Below, piece by piece: positions 7,153 through 13,093 of a stretch of 19,619 bases of DNA. The notes under the pieces were generated by a model. It did not search any database. It was given only the letters and a program-made list of their open reading frames with translations, and was not told the origin of the DNA. The stretch's first letter is position 1. Each line of letters opens with the position of its first letter. The position numbers were made by a program, and so were the translations under genes. This DNA comes from JAUSEW01 sp964414015. Lineage in GTDB: Bacteria; Patescibacteriota; Microgenomatia; Levybacterales; UBA12049. Location of the stretch: assembly GCA_964414015.1 (NCBI GenBank), contig CAYPUE010000014.1:1-19619 (forward strand). The letters are read 5' to 3'.

Positions 7153-7602
7153 CTATTTTAGTAATTTTTTAACTTCTTCTTCAAAATCTTCTATGTCAAC
7201 AAATCTTTTAAATACGCTTGAAAATCTAATATAGGCAACTTTGTCAAGCTTCTTTAATCTTGCCGCTACCATTTGCCCGATTTTTTTACTTTCTATTTCT
7301 ACTGAATCTTCACCGCGTAATTCTCTTTCTATATCCGTAACCAGTTTATCTATCGTTTCCAAAGAAACCGTTGTTTTTTCGCATGATCTGATTATGCCGT
7401 TTTTTAATTTATCCCTATTAAATTGTTCTCTCTTGCCGTCTTTTTTTATGACTATTAAATTAGCATTCTCTACCCTTTCGTAGGTAGTAAATCTTTTTTC
7501 GCACTTCAGACATTCCCTTCTTCTTCTGATGGTATCTAAGTCTTCGCTGTCTCTGGTTTCAACCACTTCCGACTCTTTTGACCCGCAATAAGGACATTTC
7601 AT
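7153..7602 (-). CDS. nrdR: Transcriptional repressor of ribonucleotide reductase genes, NrdR
   Basis: A 149-residue nucleotide-sensing repressor, the usual length. The N-terminal zinc ribbon uses C3, C6, C31 and C34 (MKCPYC and CLKC), with the basic IRRRREC segment between. An ATP-cone domain spans about 49-139 (begins LIVIKKDGKREQFNRDKL). NrdR proteins bind paired boxes in ribonucleotide reductase promoters when dATP occupies the cone. Here it is the first gene of the nrdR-nrdJ operon, so autoregulation is expected. The ATG at 7602 is set by the invariant MKCPYC start. No Shine-Dalgarno is visible. Confidence 0.96.
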   Translation of the reverse strand: MKCPYCGSKESEVVETRDSEDLDTIRRRRECLKCEKRFTTYERVENANLIVIKKDGKREQFNRDKLKNGIIRSCEKTTVSLETIDKLVTDIERELRGEDSVEIESKKIGQMVAARLKKLDKVAYIRFSSVFKRFVDIEDFEEEVKKLLK

Positions 7603-7632
7603 AGGATTAGTTTTACTTCGTTTTAAAGGTTC

Positions 7633-7654
7633 TTAGCCCTACTGATAGTGCTAA
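7633..7654. promoter_or_regulatory. Imperfect palindrome at the nrdR start site, candidate operator
   Basis: TTAGC, C, CTA, four bases, TAG, T, GCTAA form an imperfect inverted repeat that overlaps the predicted transcription start. A second, 15-base imperfect inverted repeat (CTATAT/ATGTAG arms, 7698-7712) lies just upstream of the -35. The second is closer to published NrdR-box patterns. Neither was checked against a matrix, and their spacing (about 61 bp between centres) is not the usual one for paired NrdR boxes. Confidence 0.35.
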
Positions 7655-7658
7655 AGCA

Positions 7659-7687
7659 ATATTAGGACGCTAAATCTACCGTGTCAA
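7659..7687 (-). promoter_or_regulatory. Consensus promoter of the nrdR-nrdJ operon
   Basis: On the minus strand TTGACA (7687-7682), a 17-base spacer and TAATAT (7664-7659) match the sigma-70 consensus closely. Transcription would begin near 7652 and leave a leader of about 50 bases before the nrdR ATG. Confidence 0.8.
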
Positions 7688-7846
7688 CTATCAATTTCTA
7701 TATCAAATGTAGTCATCTTTTTAGTTAGCCTCGTTTTTTATTCTTTCGGATTCAAAAATAAATAATGCTTTAAAATGGTTTTTGTAAGGTAGACCTGCTT
7801 AAAACTTAAGAAGAAAAAATATTCTCAAACAAAGGAGTTTCTCTTA

Positions 7847-8407
7847 TTATTTAGACATTAACGCATTAACCTTTTGCTGCAAATTTTGCATTCTTTTTTC
7901 ATCTATAATTAAGCTGTCTTTAATTTCCCCTGATGTTTGGTTTATCAAAGACTGTATTACTTCTTCATGTTTTTGGGATGCTAAAAAAAGGTTAGGCAAA
8001 ATGTTTGAAACCGATAGCCCCTGTATTTTCGCAAGCTCTACTTGTTTTATTGCGTCTTCAAAATAGTTCTCCCCTTTTGAAATAGTTTGTTCTGCCAAAG
8101 CATATTTGCTTGCCCCTTTTTTAAAAAGATAAACTGCAGAATTTAATCGTTTGTCAGAAGTTAATAGATCCAATTCTGCTTTTTTAAGTGGATCTGATGT
8201 CAACAGACTAGCTATCCTATCACGAGCAACTTTTAAAAAATATAAAGGGCTGTCCGGCAAAAGACCAGGATATGCAAGTTCATAACCAATAGCAGGTTTA
8301 GGGCTTGGAGACAAGGGAATTTCTTTAAGAGACATTGTTTCTGCAAAAACAGCTTGAGGGAAAAATATAAAGATTAGAATGATAGAAATAAAAATCTTTA
8401 ATTTCAT
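7847..8407 (-). CDS. Secreted DUF5667-like protein
   Basis: A 186-residue exported protein of unknown function. Residues 1-22 form a signal peptide with a cleavage site after AVFA. A short linker rich in proline and serine follows (PLSPSPKP). The rest, about 46-150, matches my memory of the DUF5667 family: YPGLLPDSPLYFLKVARDRI, then helices rich in leucine and lysine (PLKKAELDLLTSDKRLNSA). Such proteins are common in Patescibacteria and Actinobacteria and are probably helical and extracytoplasmic. The gene starts 10 bases after the stop of the CBS-methyltransferase gene and may be co-transcribed. No anchor such as a lipobox cysteine or sortase motif is visible. Confidence 0.8.
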   Translation of the reverse strand: MKLKIFISIILIFIFFPQAVFAETMSLKEIPLSPSPKPAIGYELAYPGLLPDSPLYFLKVARDRIASLLTSDPLKKAELDLLTSDKRLNSAVYLFKKGASKYALAEQTISKGENYFEDAIKQVELAKIQGLSVSNILPNLFLASQKHEEVIQSLINQTSGEIKDSLIIDEKRMQNLQQKVNALMSK

Positions 8408-8417
8408 ATTGTATAAT

Positions 8418-9680
8418 TTATTTTACCGCTACCACATTAAGCCAATCGCTTTCCAAAGGCTTAAATGGTTTTCTGAAAAGATAATCCCATTTTATTCCGT
8501 CAAAAAATCCTCCGTAAAAACTTATTTTTTTGAAATCGTTTTTCTTTAAGATATTTGTCATAATTTCTTCATTTATATAGGCCATAACGCTATTTCTTAC
8601 TCCCAACCATTTCCATCTTTTAATATCAGACCTTAATATGGCAAAGGTTTTAAGTATGGTTTTTTCTTGCATATTTGGCGGGTCATAAAATTCCAAGAAA
8701 GCATATTCGTGTTCTATTCCATCTTCTAGCTTGGCGAAATTGAAACTTTTAAGTCTTTCACGGACTTTTATCATTTTTTCGAAATTTGTAATCTGCAGTA
8801 TCATCAGCCCTCTTTGCGTAAGATAACTTGCAACATGTTTTATTAAATCCTTAATGTTATATGGATTATGAGAAATTGTGTTCCCCATAAAAAGTACTGC
8901 ATCGAAATTGATGTTTAATTTGGCAAGGATCTCTTCTGTTTCTCCATTAAAAAATTTGACCCTTGCTTTTGTTTCTTCCGAAAGCACTTGCTTTCTTCTA
9001 TTTGCTTCTTTTACCATTCCTAAACTTCTATCAGTACCTATTACCGTAAAGCCTTTTTTGGCAAGTTCTATGGCATGATCTCCGGTTCCACAACCAATAT
9101 CTAAGATTTTTGCTACGTGGTTTTGGGAAAAAATCTTCAAAAGATCAGGCATTTCATGTTCTAATCTATCTTTCATATCAACTGCCCGATAATAGGTTTT
9201 TGAGATCCAATCATTATAATCTTTGTCTTCTGTAAAAAATATCCTGTCTCCAACGACTGCTTTAAAGATATCTCCTTTTGAAATAATACCAATCAGCTTA
9301 CCTTTTTTATCTACTACAGGAAGTCTGCCGACTTTTTCTATGAACATCAATGATTGCGCCCTTAAAAGAGGAGTATCTTCTGTTACGGTAGTAGCATTTT
9401 TAGACATTATTTTGTCTGCAGTCATCTCGAAAATCTCGTCAACCTTTTTCTCCATATTCTCAAAATCTGCAGAGCGGAATGGATCTTCTATATATTCCTG
9501 CATTGAAGGATAAAAGTTAGCCAGGATATCGCGTTCTGTGATAAAACCTACGACTTTTCTGTCTTTACATACAGGCAGTCCGTTGATGCCGCGTCCAAAA
9601 ATAAGTGTTACCACATCCCTAACTGTTGTATCCGTAGATACAAATTCAACATGTCTTGCCATTACATCAGCAACTTTCAT
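8418..9680 (-). CDS. CBS-domain pair fused to a SAM-dependent methyltransferase
   Basis: A 420-residue fusion. Residues 4-54 and about 88-142 are two CBS domains (KVADVMARHVEFVSTDTTV and DKIMSKNATTVTEDTPLLRA; each ends with a GFITERD or GIISKGD segment). Such pairs usually bind adenine nucleotides or SAM. Residues of about 160-420 form a class I methyltransferase with motif I ILDIGCGTG (192-200), an acidic residue at D217 (VIGTDRS) after strand 2, and FDAVLFMGNTISH at the motif IV position. The substrate is unknown. CBS control of a methyltransferase by the cell's energy state or by SAM itself is a reasonable guess. The start overlaps the stop of the HD-domain gene in an ATGA arrangement, so the two are translationally coupled. 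AAGGA nine bases before the ATG is a possible weak Shine-Dalgarno. Confidence 0.88.
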   Translation of the reverse strand: MKVADVMARHVEFVSTDTTVRDVVTLIFGRGINGLPVCKDRKVVGFITERDILANFYPSMQEYIEDPFRSADFENMEKKVDEIFEMTADKIMSKNATTVTEDTPLLRAQSLMFIEKVGRLPVVDKKGKLIGIISKGDIFKAVVGDRIFFTEDKDYNDWISKTYYRAVDMKDRLEHEMPDLLKIFSQNHVAKILDIGCGTGDHAIELAKKGFTVIGTDRSLGMVKEANRRKQVLSEETKARVKFFNGETEEILAKLNINFDAVLFMGNTISHNPYNIKDLIKHVASYLTQRGLMILQITNFEKMIKVRERLKSFNFAKLEDGIEHEYAFLEFYDPPNMQEKTILKTFAILRSDIKRWKWLGVRNSVMAYINEEIMTNILKKNDFKKISFYGGFFDGIKWDYLFRKPFKPLESDWLNVVAVK

Positions 9681-10264
9681 TTCATCTTATCCTTTCTCTT
9701 ACTTCTTTCGTTTAAAATACTGTTAAATATCTCCTTAAGAATAGGCTCTTTTATGTAAAGACTTGCTGTTACAAAAAACTCTTCTAAGTCTTTTCCTTGT
9801 TCTACTTCGTACTCAAAAGCCTGAAGTGCCATCTCCAGCTTATCTAATTGAAAAAATACTTTTGCTTCCGGTGTTAACCTGCTTATCATTTCATGGAAAA
9901 TACTTACAAATTTATCTTCCTGATCAATCTTATCGAAAATTTTTTTAATTCCGCTCTCTTCTATGTTTTCCCTCTCGTCTCTTTTTTTCACATCGATAAT
10001 ATCCCATCTATCGGTAATTGCGTCTCCTGTTATCACTTCTGCAAGATCGTGAAGTAAAGCCATTTTTATAAGTTTATTCTTATCTAGATTAGGATTTAAT
10101 TTATCCGACATAACCATTGCTAAAATTCCAACCCGAAATGAGTGTTCGGCAACACTTTCTGGATCCTTGACTTTTTCTCTAACCCAACCAGCTCTTAAAA
10201 GTCTTTTTGACTTTCCAACCTCTTTAAAAAACTGAAGATAATTTAAAGTATTTTTCAAAGACAT
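9677..10264 (-). CDS. HD-domain phosphohydrolase, YfbR/HDDC2-like
   Basis: Probably dephosphorylates deoxyribonucleoside 5'-monophosphates, as the YfbR/HDDC2 family does with a divalent metal. The 195 residues contain the family hallmarks: ESVAEHSFRVG with metal ligand H41, ALLHDLAEVITGDAIT with H72-D73 and E76, and FFQLDKLEMALQ with D141. Length is normal. The gene is first of a minus-strand set with the CBS-methyltransferase, overlapping it by 4 bases. A TAAAGG element 7 bases upstream of the ATG could be a poor -10, and AAGG at the same place a poor Shine-Dalgarno; neither is convincing. A role in nucleotide-pool balance would sit well near nrdJ, but that link is inference. Confidence 0.88.
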   Translation of the reverse strand: MSLKNTLNYLQFFKEVGKSKRLLRAGWVREKVKDPESVAEHSFRVGILAMVMSDKLNPNLDKNKLIKMALLHDLAEVITGDAITDRWDIIDVKKRDERENIEESGIKKIFDKIDQEDKFVSIFHEMISRLTPEAKVFFQLDKLEMALQAFEYEVEQGKDLEEFFVTASLYIKEPILKEIFNSILNERSKRKDKMK

Positions 10265-10401
10265 ATTAGCGCCTTTACTTTACCACCAAACTTGCTAAAT
10301 ATCAATACTTGGGATTACAAAAAAAGTTTATCTGGGTGTTTTGAAGTATTCTTGATTATTCTTCCTTATCGGTGGCATGGTTTGTATCTATGTAAAAGTA
10401 G

Positions 10402-10407
10402 TATAAT
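10402..10407 (+). promoter_or_regulatory. -10 element (TATAAT) for the HAD phosphatase gene
   Basis: A perfect TATAAT lies 22 bases before the ATG at 10430, giving a leader of about 15 bases with no Shine-Dalgarno. The -35 is weak (TTTGTA at 10381-10386, short spacer). Confidence 0.5.
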
Positions 10408-10429
10408 TAAATACAGAAAGATCAATATA

Positions 10430-11068
10430 ATGAAAAACTTTGAAGCAGTTTTATTTGATATAGACGGTACTTTGCTAAATAGCAAAGAACTTATCTATCA
10501 AGCATATGAGTATACTTTTCAATTACATAATCTACCTGCAATACCCAGAGATGAATTAAATAACATGATAGGGAAGCCTCTTGAGAATATCTATAAACAT
10601 TTTGCCCCTTCCTATGATACGGGTAATCTTTGTGAAACTCATCGTACTTTCCAGATAGGAAACCTACGCCTATCTACACCTTTCCCTAATACTAAAGACA
10701 CTCTTACTAAAATTAAAGAAATTGGAATAAAAATTGCTGCTATTACATCTCGCTCGCAAAGAACTTCCATTCGCACTCTGGAATTGGCCGGTATTAAAAA
10801 TAAGATCGACGTAATAATCTCTGGAGAAAATGGCGGGAAGCATAAGCCTCATCCTGAATCTCTATTAAGAGCGCTTAAACAACTAGGGATTAAACCGGAA
10901 AAAGCTGTTATGGTAGGAGATACCGATGTGGATATTTTAGCCGGAAAGAACGCTAAAACTAAAACAATAGGTGTTACTTATGGATTTCACGGAAAAAGAA
11001 TCCTGAAAAGTAATCCTGATTACGTAATTGACGATATTGCCGAGATTATTCCAATTATTTTGGCTTAA
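10430..11068 (+). CDS. HAD-superfamily phosphatase, phosphoglycolate phosphatase/PpaX-like
   Basis: A 212-residue HAD hydrolase. Motif I is FDIDGT with nucleophile D10 and acid/base D12. Motif II is ITSR (T106/S107), motif III uses K139 in the KHKPHPE segment, and motif IV is MVGDTDVDI with D164 and D168. An alpha-helical cap lies between motifs I and II (about 15-85), as in the phosphoglycolate phosphatase, pyrophosphatase PpaX and beta-phosphoglucomutase group. The substrate cannot be fixed. The start is the ATG at 10430, where MKNFEAVLFDIDGT matches the family N terminus; the frame is open 46 codons further but that stretch covers the promoter and looks non-coding. It converges with the GAPDH-kinase operon. 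Confidence 0.88.
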   Translation: MKNFEAVLFDIDGTLLNSKELIYQAYEYTFQLHNLPAIPRDELNNMIGKPLENIYKHFAPSYDTGNLCETHRTFQIGNLRLSTPFPNTKDTLTKIKEIGIKIAAITSRSQRTSIRTLELAGIKNKIDVIISGENGGKHKPHPESLLRALKQLGIKPEKAVMVGDTDVDILAGKNAKTKTIGVTYGFHGKRILKSNPDYVIDDIAEIIPIILA

Positions 11069-11096
11069 TTGAAATGACTTGTAGGGAATTAAAATC

Positions 11097-11124
11097 TTAA
11101 TTTATGAAATACTTCACGAATTAA
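11097..11124. terminator. Bidirectional terminator-like hairpin between convergent genes
   Basis: An inverted repeat with TTAATT/AATTAA outer arms and TGAA/TTCA inner arms lies between the HAD stop (11068) and the kinase stop (11121), overlapping the latter. It is AT-rich and followed by short T-rich runs on both strands. It fits a weak two-way terminator, but the stem is not GC-rich. Confidence 0.45.
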
Positions 11125-11711
11125 AATTTATATCCTATTTTCTCCAGAGCGAGTTTGAGGGTTTCTGCTTGATTATGATCGTAAGTATTAACTACTAAAT
11201 CATAATATTTCCTGTCCCAGTAAACCCAATTCGGGTCATTGTCTGTATAAATCTTTCTCCATTTTTCCAAATCATTCTTCTCTCTTTCCATAGCTTGATC
11301 TTTTGCTTCCTCAACCGATATTTTTTCTCTATTGATAAGCCTGTCTATTCTTATGCCTATCTGATCATTTCCCTGCTCATCCTCACAAATAACAGCAATT
11401 TTGAATACGCCCGGGATACCTTGAGCATTAAATCCGGCAAGTTTTGTTTCCAGGATTAAATTTTTTCCATCGCTTAGGATTTTTTTAAGCGAAGCATCAA
11501 AATCCTGATCTTCTTTATCGTCTCTTAAATTTGTGTCTTTCTCATCTACTCCAAGTTTAGTTCTCAAAGCTTCCCAAAAAACTTCTCCTCCTTCAATATG
11601 ACGCCATCCCAAAATCTTTGAAAGTTTGTCCGCCAAAGTTGTAGATCCTGAACCTATACGTCCTGAAATAGTAATTATTCTAATATTTGGCAGCTCTACC
11701 TTATTCTCCAT
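11121..11711 (-). CDS. Cytidylate-kinase-like P-loop protein
   Basis: A 196-residue nucleotide-kinase-fold protein that resembles archaeal and type 2 cytidylate kinases (IITISGRIGSGSTTLADKLS, then GGEVFWEALRTKLG). These phosphorylate CMP or dCMP with ATP. The P-loop is GRIGSGSTT (17-25): the usual lysine is replaced by serine at 23, as also occurs in some cytidylate-kinase-like families (GSGG forms). A lid-like basic segment RIDRLINRE is at 121-129. Residues 140-170 are rich in charged helix. The ATG at 11711 gives the family N terminus and lies 13 bases after the GAPDH stop; a TTG at 11747 would overlap GAPDH by 23 bases. It is the second gene of the GAPDH transcript. Activity is uncertain without the lysine. 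Confidence 0.75.
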   Translation of the reverse strand: MENKVELPNIRIITISGRIGSGSTTLADKLSKILGWRHIEGGEVFWEALRTKLGVDEKDTNLRDDKEDQDFDASLKKILSDGKNLILETKLAGFNAQGIPGVFKIAVICEDEQGNDQIGIRIDRLINREKISVEEAKDQAMEREKNDLEKWRKIYTDNDPNWVYWDRKYYDLVVNTYDHNQAETLKLALEKIGYKF

Positions 11712-11724
11712 AATTTTAAATGGC

Positions 11725-12771
11725 TTAATTCTGCTTTGCAGAACCAACCATTATGACTTCCTCAACCAATCGATTTGCGTATCCGTATTCATTATCATAC
11801 CAAGCAATTACTTTCGCTAAATTTCCGGAAACCACTTGAGTTAAAGACAAATCAACTATTGCTGAATGGGAATTGCCGATAATATCGCTTGAGACAATCG
11901 GATCTTCAGTTACTTCCAATATACCTTTATATACGGGGTTGGCAACTTCTTTTTTGAAAACCTCATTTATTTCTCCTTTAGCGGTGTTTTTGGAAAGAAG
12001 AAAGGTAAAATCGGACAAACTGCCAACCGCAACCGGAACTCTAATTGCCAAACCGCTGAATATTCCTTCCAGTTCTGGCAAGGCTTTTCCGGCAGCAATC
12101 GTTGCTCCTGTTGAAGTCGGAACTATATTTAAGCCCGCTGCTCTTCCCCGCCTATAATCTTTATGTCCTCCGTCCTGAAGTCTTTGGTCGGAAGTATATC
12201 CGTGAATTGTGGTCATTATTGCTTTCTCAACGCCAAAATTATCCAGCATAATTTTGGCAACCGGAGTTATGCAGTTAGTTGTGCAGGAAGCATTATTGAT
12301 AAGACTCTCGCCTTTATAATCCTTGTCGTTGACGGACAAAACATAAGTTGCCACTTCTCCGCCCTTTGCCGGAGCTGACAAAACTACTTTTTTGGCACCG
12401 GCTGTTAAGTGGGCTTTTAATTTTTCTTCAGTTGTAAAACGCCCTGTTGATTCAATTACAACATCAACATTCAAATCTTTCCAAGGAAGTAAAGTCGGAT
12501 CTTTCTGGGAAAAAACCGGAATCTCCTTATTGTCAATAATTATTGACCCGCTACAATCCTTATATTTGCTATTTGATGTTTGATGTTTGATATCTTTTGA
12601 AAGACGGCCATAAACAGTGTCGTATTTCAAAAGCAACATCCAGCCTTTGGCATCTGTTGAAGAGCCAGCGTTAATTGCCACTACTTCAATTTCCGATGCA
12701 TATTTTTCCAAAATAACCCGATGGGCAACTCTTCCTATTCTTCCGTATCCGTTAATCGCAACCCGAATCAT
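11725..12771 (-). CDS. gap: Glyceraldehyde-3-phosphate dehydrogenase
   Basis: Interconverts glyceraldehyde 3-phosphate and 1,3-bisphosphoglycerate with NAD(P). The 348 residues have the Rossmann start INGYGRIGR (7-15), the catalytic ASCTTNC with C163, H190 in TTIHGYT, and WYDNEYGY near the C terminus. The residue after the second strand is alanine (VVAINAGS) where NAD-specific enzymes have aspartate; as I recall the NADP-using GapB of Bacillus has the same INA, so NADP(H) use is plausible. Residues of about 60-72 (DIKHQTSNSKYKD) are encoded by a 7-base tandem repeat and look like an inserted loop. The gene heads an operon with the kinase-like gene, has a good promoter, and is probably leaderless. 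PGK, the next glycolytic step, lies just upstream on the same strand. Confidence 0.97.
   Translation of the reverse strand: MIRVAINGYGRIGRVAHRVILEKYASEIEVVAINAGSSTDAKGWMLLLKYDTVYGRLSKDIKHQTSNSKYKDCSGSIIIDNKEIPVFSQKDPTLLPWKDLNVDVVIESTGRFTTEEKLKAHLTAGAKKVVLSAPAKGGEVATYVLSVNDKDYKGESLINNASCTTNCITPVAKIMLDNFGVEKAIMTTIHGYTSDQRLQDGGHKDYRRGRAAGLNIVPTSTGATIAAGKALPELEGIFSGLAIRVPVAVGSLSDFTFLLSKNTAKGEINEVFKKEVANPVYKGILEVTEDPIVSSDIIGNSHSAIVDLSLTQVVSGNLAKVIAWYDNEYGYANRLVEEVIMVGSAKQN
12564..12598. repeat. Heptamer tandem repeat inside gap
   Basis: Units of 7 bases on the plus strand: ATTTGCT, ATTTGAT, GTTTGAT, GTTTGAT, ATCTTTT. Read in frame in GAPDH, the tract gives the extra hydrophilic residues at about 60-72, just after the conserved YDTVYGR. 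Confidence 0.85.
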
Positions 12772-12778
12772 ATTCTAA

Positions 12779-12807
12779 AGTATAAAGGTTTAAATCAATT
12801 TCATCAA
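12779..12807 (-). promoter_or_regulatory. Leaderless promoter of gap
   Basis: On the minus strand TTGATG (12807-12802), a 17-base spacer and TATACT (12784-12779) are followed by exactly 7 bases and the ATG at 12771. Transcription should therefore begin at the start codon. Confidence 0.75.
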
Positions 12808-12827
12808 GAGATAACTTTATAAACTAT

Positions 12828-12855
12828 TGACTTAACTTACAATTTTATCTATAAA
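12828..12855 (+). promoter_or_regulatory. Leaderless promoter of the 76-residue protein gene
   Basis: TTGACT (12828-12833), a 16-base spacer and TATAAA (12850-12855) are followed by exactly 7 bases and ATG (12863). It is divergent from the gap promoter, with about 20 bases between the two -35 elements. Confidence 0.72.
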
Positions 12856-12862
12856 TAGGTTG

Positions 12863-13093
12863 ATGAAAAGAAATTGGTTTCAGACATGGAAAAGACCAGA
12901 ATATGAAGAATGGGCAACTCCTATCAAGGAGGGGTATCTTCTCCGCATTATCCGAAAGGAAGGAAAGGAGTATCTTTGCGTAAAAGCAAAATTGATAATG
13001 GGTGGGAAAGGATTACCGGGATTTGAAGTAATAAAAGAGTCTATATTCGCTACAAGAAAAGAAGCTTTAAAACAAATAGAGGCATGGGGTTAG
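12863..13093 (+). CDS. Small basic protein of unknown function
   Basis: I do not recognise this 76-residue protein. It is basic and soluble, with no membrane segment or cysteine cluster. A WFQTWKRPEYEEW start rich in tryptophan and aromatic residues leads into a probable beta hairpin (GYLLRIIRKEGKEYLCVKAKLI) and a C-terminal helix (TRKEALKQIEAWG). It is credible as a gene because it has a good promoter exactly 7 bases before its ATG and uses normal codons. It fits the space between gap and pgk, though it points against both. Its TAG stop shares two bases with the TAA stop of pgk (13090-13093). A TTG one codon earlier is a less likely start. Confidence 0.72.
   Translation: MKRNWFQTWKRPEYEEWATPIKEGYLLRIIRKEGKEYLCVKAKLIMGGKGLPGFEVIKESIFATRKEALKQIEAWG

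Noticed and set aside
10292..10429. 46-codon N-terminal extension of the HAD phosphatase
   Set aside because: It spans the TATAAT at 10402 and lies before the conserved N terminus; its composition is not protein-like.
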